From Balneolaceae bacterium SMO_bin1 (GTDB taxonomy: Bacteria; Bacteroidota; Rhodothermia; Balneolales; Balneolaceae): a stretch of DNA of 14,356 bases. Position 1 is the first letter of the stretch. Every line of letters begins with the position of its first letter. The notes beneath the pieces were generated by a model that was given only the letters and a program-made list of their open reading frames with translations, did not search any database and was not told where the DNA came from. Where the stretch lies: the NCBI GenBank assembly GCA_003123965.1, contig NNSL01000472.1, positions 1-14,356 on the forward strand, given 5' to 3'. Shown piece after piece: positions 1 through 5,708 of this stretch. Both the position numbers and the translations under genes were made by a program.

Positions 1-32
1 AGCAGGAATTCATCTGGCAATCAACGCACTTA

Positions 33-791
33 TTAACCAACGCGATATGGCGTTTTAAAATCCATGGCTACATCAAAAAGAATGAGCTCGGTTTCTGAAT
101 CAGCCCGCAACTTTAAATTGCGTATATCAGTGATACCCACCCCGTCGCCAGCCGATAATTTCAAATCATCATTCAGCGAAATTTCTCCTCTCACGACCTG
201 AATCCAACTGCCACGGCCTTCTTCAAGGGTGTGCTCAACCGTAATATTCTGCTCAAGAATACCGGCATAAATTTCGGCATCCTGGTTGATGCGCATCGAA
301 CCTTCGCGCCCTTCAGGAGAGACGTAAAGCCGTAATTTGTTAGTGCGTTCATCACGGCTGTATCGTTTCATTTCGTAACCGGGCTCGTGTCCTTTCTTGT
401 CGGGCAGAATCCAAATTTGAATATTGTGCTCAACCTCGTCGTAGTTGTTCATTTCGCTGTGTACAATACCGGTTCCGGCTGTAAGTCGCTGCATTTCACC
501 GGCTTTAATGCCCTCTTTATTGCCCATATTGTCGCCGTGCGTTAAGGTACCGCTAGCTACATAGGTCAAAATTTCCATGTCTTCGTGCGGGTGTGCGTCA
601 AATCCTTCATGCGGTTGAATATGGTTTTCAACTATTACACGGATTGGACCAAAATGTACCCAGTCGGGATCATGATAATTGGCAAATGAGAAGGTCATCC
701 AATTGTCGGTCCAACCAAAATCTTCAAATCCACGGTCGCTGCTGCGACGAACACGTACGTTTTGCGTTTTCTCCACGTCTTCCATCTGCAT
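33..791 (-). CDS. Pirin family protein (YhhW-like bicupin)
   Basis: A 252-residue protein with the two-cupin plan of bacterial pirins such as E. coli YhhW, some of which act as metal-dependent quercetin 2,3-dioxygenases; the cellular role of most members is unknown. The first cupin holds the metal ligands of the family: His67 and His69 in AHPHEDME, and His111 and Glu113 in GIVHSEMN. Other family marks are the N-terminal RRSSDRG, HPHEDMEILTYV and the TAGTGIVHSE block. No signal peptide is visible, so it should be cytoplasmic. The start is either ATG 791 or the second ATG at 785; neither has a clear Shine-Dalgarno sequence. It lies downstream of secG on the same strand but is separated from it by a secG terminator, so it is probably transcribed alone. 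Family assignment is secure; substrate is not. Confidence 0.93.
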   Translation of the reverse strand: MQMEDVEKTQNVRVRRSSDRGFEDFGWTDNWMTFSFANYHDPDWVHFGPIRVIVENHIQPHEGFDAHPHEDMEILTYVASGTLTHGDNMGNKEGIKAGEMQRLTAGTGIVHSEMNNYDEVEHNIQIWILPDKKGHEPGYEMKRYSRDERTNKLRLYVSPEGREGSMRINQDAEIYAGILEQNITVEHTLEEGRGSWIQVVRGEISLNDDLKLSAGDGVGITDIRNLKLRADSETELILFDVAMDFKTPYRVG

Positions 792-954
792 TTACTGTTT
801 AGAATTATGGTCTGACAAACCCTTGTACATCATTCAACGTTCATTTAAACAGCACAGTTTGCAGTAAAAATATGATAGCCGGAGGTAAGTGGCCTATAAA
901 TTCAAAGGAAAAGCGAATATCTTCTATCATCATTTTTGAAGAAAAATACCTCAA

Positions 955-988
955 ATAAAAAAGCCCAGCTCTATGAGAACCAGGCTTT
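955..988 (-). terminator. Intrinsic terminator of secG
   Basis: Read on the minus strand, arms AAAGCC (988-983) and GGCTTT (965-960) enclose a second small stem CTC/GAG with a three-base loop, followed by a T-run continuing to about 955. It lies about 20 bp after the secG stop codon, the expected place for a rho-independent terminator. Confidence 0.8.
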
Positions 989-1010
989 AAAACTGTCTAT
1001 TCAGCTGCTA

Positions 1011-1370
1011 TCAGTTGCCGCTGGTATCTTGCTGTTGCGGAATAGCTGGCTGGGTCTGCGAAGGATTATTCATATTGGGACTAACAGGTTGCTCGGTAGC
1101 GTTCTCCTGCACGGCCGGGCCAGAGGCGCCCTCGCGCTGAATAGCAAAATTCGCCGCTACACAAAGAACCAATAATGCTGTTGCAAGTACCGTGGTTGAC
1201 TTTGATAGCAGATCGGCCGTACGGCGGGCTCCAAGTCCTGCACCGCCACTGAGTGAGCCACCGGCTAATCCACCGCCGATGCCGCCACCCTGTCCGGGCT
1301 GAAGCAAAATAACAATGGTCAGCAGTACGCTGATAATAAGTATAACCGTTAGAATAATTGTGTAAAGCAT
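1011..1370 (-). CDS. secG: Preprotein translocase subunit SecG
   Basis: SecG is the small third subunit of the SecYEG channel in the inner membrane, which stimulates SecA-driven protein export. From ATG 1370 the protein has 119 residues: a first membrane helix (about 2-23), the family's glycine-rich cytoplasmic loop beginning LLQPGQGGG (residues 22-30) and continuing to GARRTADLLSK, and a second helix (about 57-77). The remaining 40 or so residues form a Gln/Asn/Pro-rich hydrophilic tail, longer than the E. coli one and probably disordered. A TTG codon at 1382 would add four residues, but ATG 1370 starts directly at the helix and is preferred. The gene has its own Bacteroidota-type promoter upstream and a strong terminator downstream, so it appears monocistronic. 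Confidence 0.95.
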   Translation of the reverse strand: MLYTIILTVILIISVLLTIVILLQPGQGGGIGGGLAGGSLSGGAGLGARRTADLLSKSTTVLATALLVLCVAANFAIQREGASGPAVQENATEQPVSPNMNNPSQTQPAIPQQQDTSGN

Positions 1371-1403
1371 GATCTGTTGCAATAAAAATTTGTTTTAGCT
1401 TGG

Positions 1404-1434
1404 CAAAGATATCCAAATTTCGCTTTCTTTACAA
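1404..1434 (-). promoter_or_regulatory. Putative Bacteroidota-type promoter of secG
   Basis: On the minus strand TTG (1434-1432) is followed after exactly 20 bases by TATCTTTG (1411-1404). This fits the -33 TTG / -7 TAnnTTTG pattern known for the primary sigma factor of Bacteroidota. It would give a leader of roughly 25-30 bases before ATG 1370. It lies in the 92-bp divergent region shared with the MscS-type gene. I found no other exact match to this pattern in front of a gene here. Confidence 0.45.
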
Positions 1435-1462
1435 CGCTACTTGCTAGTTTAATTAGCTTCTC

Positions 1463-2401
1463 ATGCAGTTTCAAAACTTTACGGATCGAATCGGCTCTTA
1501 TTTTCAAGGCTCCCCTGAGCTTACCTCTAAACTGGTAATCACCGTTGTTGTAATTTTTATATTGTGGCTGATTCGGATGCTGGTTGTACGCATGATCAAC
1601 CGCAACATAGATTCCACCCGCCAAAAGTATAAATGGCGTAAAAACATATCTTACATAACTGGTTTTCTCGGCTTGCTGGTGCTCGGAGTGATTTGGTTTG
1701 AAGGACTGGAATCTGTGGGTACGTTTCTGGGCCTGCTCTCCGCCGGGCTGGCTATCGCTTTACGCGATCCGGTAACAGATTTCGCCGGCTGGATTTTCAT
1801 TACCCTGCGCGACCCGTTTAATGTGGGCGACCGCGTAGAAATTGGCGATATACGGGGTGATATTATTGATATCCGCATTTTCAAATTCACCGTGCTCGAA
1901 ATTGGCAATTGGATTAATGCCGACCAAAGCACCGGACGTGTGGTTCACGTGCCTAATCACCAAATATTTACCCAGCCGCTTGCTAACTATACCAGCGATT
2001 TTGAGTTCATCTGGAACGAACTGCAGGTACTTGTCACCTTTGAAAGCGACTGGCGTAAAGCCAAAACCATATTGCAAGAAGTTGCCGATACGCACATGGA
2101 AGATTTTATTGACCACGCGGAACAACAGCTGCAGCGGGCCAGCAAATCCTATTATGTGCACTACGAGTATCTCACCCCTATTGTTTATACGGATGTGAAA
2201 GACAGCGGCGTGAACCTTACCATACGTCACCTGTGCGATCCACGGCGGCGCAGAAGCACCGGGCAGGCTATGTGGGAAGATATTCTAGACCGTTTTGACG
2301 AAGCCGATGATATTGAGCTGGCCTATCCTACTATGCGCATCATGGCCGATCCTAATAAAACGGCTCAAAAGCCCGACGAGCCCAATTCTAAACAGCCATA
2401 A
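1463..2401 (+). CDS. MscS-family mechanosensitive ion channel
   Basis: Small-conductance mechanosensitive channels open under membrane tension and release solutes during osmotic downshock. This 312-residue protein has about three membrane helices (roughly 23-43, 62-80 and the pore helix region 84-117). The pore helix shows the small-residue pattern LGLLSAGLAIALRDP, followed by the MscS beta domain (PFNVGDRVEIGDIRGDI) and the VPNHQIFTQPLANYT segment typical of the family. A hydrophilic tail rich in Lys, Pro and Asp follows the C-terminal alpha/beta domain. Its length is close to E. coli MscS, with no large N-terminal periplasmic domain. It is divergent from secG and ends 15 bp from the convergent SRAP-like gene. 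Family call is firm; conductance and ion preference cannot be read from sequence. Confidence 0.94.
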   Translation: MQFQNFTDRIGSYFQGSPELTSKLVITVVVIFILWLIRMLVVRMINRNIDSTRQKYKWRKNISYITGFLGLLVLGVIWFEGLESVGTFLGLLSAGLAIALRDPVTDFAGWIFITLRDPFNVGDRVEIGDIRGDIIDIRIFKFTVLEIGNWINADQSTGRVVHVPNHQIFTQPLANYTSDFEFIWNELQVLVTFESDWRKAKTILQEVADTHMEDFIDHAEQQLQRASKSYYVHYEYLTPIVYTDVKDSGVNLTIRHLCDPRRRRSTGQAMWEDILDRFDEADDIELAYPTMRIMADPNKTAQKPDEPNSKQP

Positions 2402-2416
2402 ATAGCCCCAACCTAA

Positions 2417-3094
2417 TTATTTCGGTATGGGCTGAATAAGCTCGGGGCCATTGTTGCTGATATCGTTCACCTCCTCCGACACCCTGTTTACCGCCATCTG
2501 CGTAAGATCGTACGGCTCCATAAGCAGCTGCTCGTGCATTTCATCGGTGAGGGCGTCATCACTCAGCCATTGCTCAAAGTTCGTTGGCTTAAGCAGCACC
2601 GGCATCCGGTCGTCCACGGGTTCAACCAGCGTGTTCGCCTTGGTAGTCAAAATTGCAAAAGAATACACCTCGCGTCCGCTTTCCGACTCCCACACCGAAT
2701 AGATGCCCGCAAAGGCGGTAAGCCGGTTCGAGAGCAGCCGAATGTAGAACGGGGTCTGTTTCTTTTTTGAGGTCTTCCACTTGTAAAACCCGTTGGCCGG
2801 CACCAAGCAGCGCCGCTGATTCACACATTCGTTATACCAGTCGTTTTCACGTACGTTTTCGGCCGGAACTGCAAAATGCTCCTTGCCCTCGCGCTCCTCA
2901 TCAGCCTGTTCAGGAATCAGCCCCCACTGCGCTTTACGGATGTTACGTCTCTCGTTTTCACGGGTGATGATGGGCCGCAGCGCGCCGGGCGTTATATTGT
3001 AGTCCGATTCAAAATAGTCGTCCCTTTTCGATGTAACGCCAAACATGGATTCAATTTCTTCTTGCTCGGCATGCAGTACAAATCGATCACTCAT
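2417..3094 (-). CDS. SRAP (YedK/HMCES)-family protein lacking the catalytic residues
   Basis: SRAP proteins (E. coli YedK, human HMCES) crosslink to abasic sites in single-stranded DNA through Cys2. This 225-residue protein keeps the scaffold: YNITPG (32-37), WGLIP (57-61), NVR (80-82), RRCLVPANGFYKWK (94-107), FAILTTKAN (146-154), DDRMPVLL (161-168) and NNGPELIQPI (214-223). The start is set at ATG 3094 because MSDRF then lines up with the invariant MCGRF; an in-frame ATG at 3178 would add 28 unrelated residues and overlap the neighbouring gene start. In this alignment the catalytic residues of YedK are changed: Cys2 to Ser2, Glu105 to Lys105 and His160 to Asp161; only Asn75 is kept (Asn80). 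It is therefore probably unable to form the usual thiazolidine crosslink, though DNA binding may remain. It diverges from a CPBP protease gene across 86 bp. Confidence 0.88.
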   Translation of the reverse strand: MSDRFVLHAEQEEIESMFGVTSKRDDYFESDYNITPGALRPIITRENERRNIRKAQWGLIPEQADEEREGKEHFAVPAENVRENDWYNECVNQRRCLVPANGFYKWKTSKKKQTPFYIRLLSNRLTAFAGIYSVWESESGREVYSFAILTTKANTLVEPVDDRMPVLLKPTNFEQWLSDDALTDEMHEQLLMEPYDLTQMAVNRVSEEVNDISNNGPELIQPIPK

Positions 3095-3140
3095 AAAAAC
3101 ATTTTTTAAGTTATTATTGGCTTTGCCACCTATGGTTGTA

Positions 3141-3170
3141 TAAATAAAGCAACACAGATTGTTAATCAAT
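3141..3170 (-). promoter_or_regulatory. Possible promoter with overlapping palindrome, SRAP-like gene
   Basis: On the minus strand TTGATT (3169-3164) is followed after 17 bases by TATTTA (3146-3141), a weak match to -35/-10 boxes, placing a start near 3134 and a leader of about 40 bases. The inverted repeat ATTG-TTAAT-CAAT (3158-3170) covers the -35 box and lies only 10 bp before the CPBP start at 3181, so a bound protein could affect both divergent genes. No experimental support; the boxes match poorly. Confidence 0.25.
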
Positions 3171-3180
3171 ATTTCCATTG

Positions 3181-4119
3181 ATGAATATTTTTACCAATCC
3201 TGACGAAAATCGACTGCGTGCAGGCTGGAGGATTAGCACCCAGCTTTTTCTCATGTTTTTAATTGGCTTTGGGTTGATTTGGGTGGTTAGCCGCTTTTAT
3301 CCGGTTTCCGGGAGGGTACTGCCCACCATAGCCATTGCCATTGGGGCCGTAGTAAGTGTCTGGCTGGCTGCTCGCGGCATGGATCGGCGCGCCGTAACCG
3401 ATTATGGACTCGAAAGCACCCCCCGCATGTACCAGGAGTGCATGCTCGGATTTTTCGGGGCCGGCTTTGTAATGGGGCTTATATTCCTGGTTGAATTCGC
3501 TGCAGGATGGATCAACATCACTGGTTTTGGATGGCAACACACAAACTCAACGCCGTATTTGCTGCTTTTTGCAGGCTATTTGGGATGGATGATAATTGTG
3601 GGAATCTACGAAGAACTGGTATTTCGCGGCTATCAGATTGTGAACATGGCAGAAGGCTTTAATTTACCGGGCACTACCAAGCGCCAAGCTGCATTGGGCA
3701 GTGTGGTGCTAAGTTCGCTTATATTCGGCATTTTGCACGCCACCAACCCATCTGCCGGGTTGATTTCCACTATCAACGTAACGCTAGCCGGCGGCATGCT
3801 GGCCTTACCATTCATTATATCCGGGCGGCTCTCATTATCAATTGGCCTCCACATAGGTTGGAATTTTTTTCAAGGCGGTGTATTCGGTTTCCCGGTAAGT
3901 GGCATGCCTGCTCGCACATCGCTGCTGCAAATCCGCCAAAGCGGACCTGAGCTTGTTACCGGCGGCTCCTTTGGCCCCGAAGCAGGCCTGCTGGGAATAG
4001 CTGGGTTTTTGCTGATTGCTGCACTGCTGGTAATCTATTTTAGAATAATTAATCAACCCATTGCTGTACACGAAAAGTTTGGAACATACACGCCCTCAAC
4101 CCGCCACTACCCCGTATAA
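3181..4119 (+). CDS. CPBP-family intramembrane metalloprotease
   Basis: A 312-residue polytopic membrane protein of the CPBP (CAAX protease and bacteriocin-processing, Abi) family, whose members cleave or process substrates within the membrane using a metal held by conserved Glu and His residues. The three family motifs are complete: EELVFR (Glu144, Glu145, Arg149), FGILH with His186, and HIGWN with His224 and Asn228. About eight hydrophobic segments are visible, starting around residue 20, with the active-site motifs in the middle third. ATG 3181 is preferred over the TTG directly before it. The gene is divergent from the SRAP-like gene; no clear terminator follows. The substrate is unknown: members range from prenyl-protein proteases to bacteriocin self-immunity proteins, and nothing nearby indicates a peptide substrate. 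Confidence 0.92.
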   Translation: MNIFTNPDENRLRAGWRISTQLFLMFLIGFGLIWVVSRFYPVSGRVLPTIAIAIGAVVSVWLAARGMDRRAVTDYGLESTPRMYQECMLGFFGAGFVMGLIFLVEFAAGWINITGFGWQHTNSTPYLLLFAGYLGWMIIVGIYEELVFRGYQIVNMAEGFNLPGTTKRQAALGSVVLSSLIFGILHATNPSAGLISTINVTLAGGMLALPFIISGRLSLSIGLHIGWNFFQGGVFGFPVSGMPARTSLLQIRQSGPELVTGGSFGPEAGLLGIAGFLLIAALLVIYFRIINQPIAVHEKFGTYTPSTRHYPV

Positions 4120-4169
4120 TTAAGATGAGCGACACCTATAATTTTTGTATATTTAATGGTCTTTATGGA

Positions 4170-4192
4170 CATCACTTGCACTTGAAGTGATG
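4170..4192 (+). promoter_or_regulatory. Perfect 8-bp inverted repeat upstream of the DEAD-box-like gene
   Basis: CATCACTT (4170-4177) and AAGTGATG (4185-4192) are exact reverse complements separated by seven bases. There is no T-run on either side, so it is not a standard terminator for the preceding CPBP gene. It sits about 45 bp before the GTG start of the next gene and downstream of a TATAAT-like sequence (4137-4142). It could be an operator or a leader hairpin; chance is not excluded. Confidence 0.3.
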
Positions 4193-4224
4193 CGTTGAAA
4201 CAAGAATTATTAATAAGATACAGA

Positions 4225-4230
4225 AGGTGA
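4225..4230 (+). promoter_or_regulatory. Shine-Dalgarno that favours GTG 4236 as start
   Basis: AGGTGA, part of AGAAGGTGA, complements the 3' end of 16S rRNA and lies five bases before GTG 4236. It overlaps the alternative GTG at 4227, which would have no ribosome binding site of its own. This is one of the few clear Shine-Dalgarno sequences in the window. Confidence 0.55.
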
Positions 4231-4235
4231 GAACG

Positions 4236-5576
4236 GTGAATTTTGAAGAACTTGATCTCAATGAACAAACACTCAATCAACTTAAAACAGCAAACTTAAA
4301 CGAAGCCACTTCCCTACAGCAATCCATTATAAGTACAATCGCCGATGAGCAAAGCCTGGTGATTAAGGCAGAAGAAGCAGATGAAAAATACAGCGCCATT
4401 GCCATTGCTTCTCTCGAAAAACTGAACCGGAGCGAAAGTGAAACCGGAACTAAAGCACTGATCATTACCAGTTCGCCCCAAAATGCCGCGGCTGTCAATG
4501 ACAAACTTTCTGAACTTGGCATTGATGAGAATGAACGCACAGTAGCTGACGATGACGGCGAAATCGAAGAACAGGCGGAAGCACTTTCTAAAGAACCGTC
4601 CGTTATTATTGCCAATCCCGCTCGCTTACAAAGTCTGCTGCAGGAGCATCGCTTTATTTTCCGTCAGGTAAAACTGCTGGTACTGGATGATCTCCACTCT
4701 TTGGTTAATGATGAACAGAGCGACAACCTAAAGCGTATTAAACGGCGCGTACTCAGTGATTACTGCACCCTGATGTGCACCGCAGACTACGATTCCAAAA
4801 TCAAGAACGTAGCTTCACTTTTTGCTAAAGAGCCGACTATTATTGGCTTTGGCAATGTGGGCGAATCACAAATACCCGACACCCCGCCTTCTATTGCAGG
4901 CCACATAAAGCAAGGCTACATAAACGTGCCATACCGCATGAAAATAACCACGCTTATGGCGCACCTTGATAACACCGACGGCACACGTTTCGTGATTTTT
5001 ACGGCTTCTAAGCGCGGCACCGATCGTCTGTACCGCGTGCTTAAGAAACGCAATTTGAAAGCTACTAGCCTGCACGGGAAACTCTCCGATGAAAAGCGCG
5101 CGCAGCGGTTTTCCAATTTCACCAATGGTGATGTTAACTATTTGCTGGTTGCCGACATTTCGGCCGCAACGCTTGACCTAAATGACATTGATCAAGTAAT
5201 AAACTACGACGTACCTAACAGCTCGGACGAATACCGCTTTCGAGCGGCGCTGCTGGGTTCGGGATCAAATGCCCGCTTGGTTTCATTAGTGTCTAAGCAG
5301 GATAGAAGCGATATTAGCGAGCTTCAAAATGAGCTTGGCCAAACTCCCGATGAAATTCCGCTGCCTGATGAAGTAAAGGAACAGCTGAAAAAACGGAAAC
5401 AGAGCAAATCATCAAACGGAAAGCAGAAAAAGGGCGGGCGACAAAAGAAGAATAAAAAAGATGAAATGCAGCTTCCGCGCCCCAGTTATGATAAGCTAAG
5501 CGGCGGGCGTACCGGCGATCATAATGATGAGAAAACAGGCATAGTGAAGTTTTTCAAAAAACTGTTTACCTCGTAG
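4236..5576 (+). CDS. DEAD-box RNA helicase-like protein with degenerate ATPase motifs (pseudohelicase)
   Basis: A 446-residue protein with the RhlE/CshA-like layout: MNFEEL start, Q-motif (ATSLQ, 24-28), two RecA-like lobes and a Lys/Arg-rich tail (about 382-408). Motif by motif the catalytic residues are lost: Walker A AxTGxGKT reads AEEADEKY (45-52), DEAD reads DDLH (151-154), SAT reads CTA (181-183), motif V is shortened to VADISAATLDL (305-315), and motif VI HRIGRTGR reads FRAALLGS (335-342), removing the arginine fingers. Structural elements such as VIFTAS, SLHGKLS and VINYDVP remain. ATP hydrolysis is therefore unlikely, while RNA binding by the fold and tail may persist. The GTG at 4236 is chosen because AGGTGA (4225-4230) is a good Shine-Dalgarno at 5 bases and the protein then begins like normal family members; GTG 4227 is the alternative. 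A strong terminator follows. Confidence 0.87.
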   Translation: MNFEELDLNEQTLNQLKTANLNEATSLQQSIISTIADEQSLVIKAEEADEKYSAIAIASLEKLNRSESETGTKALIITSSPQNAAAVNDKLSELGIDENERTVADDDGEIEEQAEALSKEPSVIIANPARLQSLLQEHRFIFRQVKLLVLDDLHSLVNDEQSDNLKRIKRRVLSDYCTLMCTADYDSKIKNVASLFAKEPTIIGFGNVGESQIPDTPPSIAGHIKQGYINVPYRMKITTLMAHLDNTDGTRFVIFTASKRGTDRLYRVLKKRNLKATSLHGKLSDEKRAQRFSNFTNGDVNYLLVADISAATLDLNDIDQVINYDVPNSSDEYRFRAALLGSGSNARLVSLVSKQDRSDISELQNELGQTPDEIPLPDEVKEQLKKRKQSKSSNGKQKKGGRQKKNKKDEMQLPRPSYDKLSGGRTGDHNDEKTGIVKFFKKLFTS

Positions 5577-5604
5577 GTAAGCAGATCATCCTATTCCCAT
5601 TGAA

Positions 5605-5641
5605 ATGCCATCACCTCTTCAGTTGTGGTGGCATTTTTTTT
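5605..5641 (+). terminator. Intrinsic terminator of the DEAD-box-like gene
   Basis: Arms ATGCCATCAC (5605-5614) and GTGGTGGCAT (5625-5634) form a 10-bp stem with one G-T pair and a ten-base loop, followed by eight T residues. It lies about 30 bp past the stop codon at 5576. Confidence 0.88.
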
Positions 5642-5643
5642 GC

Positions 5644-5678
5644 AAAAACAAAAGCCCTGCTGTTCAAGGCAGGGCTTT
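5644..5678 (-). terminator. Intrinsic terminator of the SPT-like gene
   Basis: AAAGCCCTGC (5651-5660) and GCAGGGCTTT (5669-5678) form a perfect 10-bp stem with an eight-base loop. Read on the minus strand it is followed by a T-rich run (TTTTGTTTTT) and lies 30 bp after the stop of the minus-strand gene. Two back-to-back terminators thus separate the convergent genes. Confidence 0.88.
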
Positions 5679-5708
5679 CCTGATTTAACTTCTCAGCACG
5701 ACCGACTA

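Noticed and set aside
1..32. First 32 bases of the window
   Set aside because: Too short to show a gene or signal; they lie just past the pirin stop codon.
936..1175. Plus-strand open frame across the secG end
   Set aside because: It reads antisense through the secG terminator and coding region and has no recognisable protein features.
2404..2432. Imperfect inverted repeat AGCCCCAACC / GGTATGGGCT between the MscS-type and SRAP-like stops
   Set aside because: It has two mismatches in ten pairs, overlaps the SRAP coding end and lacks a proper T-run; too weak to call a terminator.
3095..3178. N-terminal extension of the SRAP-like protein from ATG 3178
   Set aside because: The 28 extra residues have no counterpart in the family, which begins exactly at the Met-Cys (here Met-Ser) pair, and the extension would run up to the divergent gene start.
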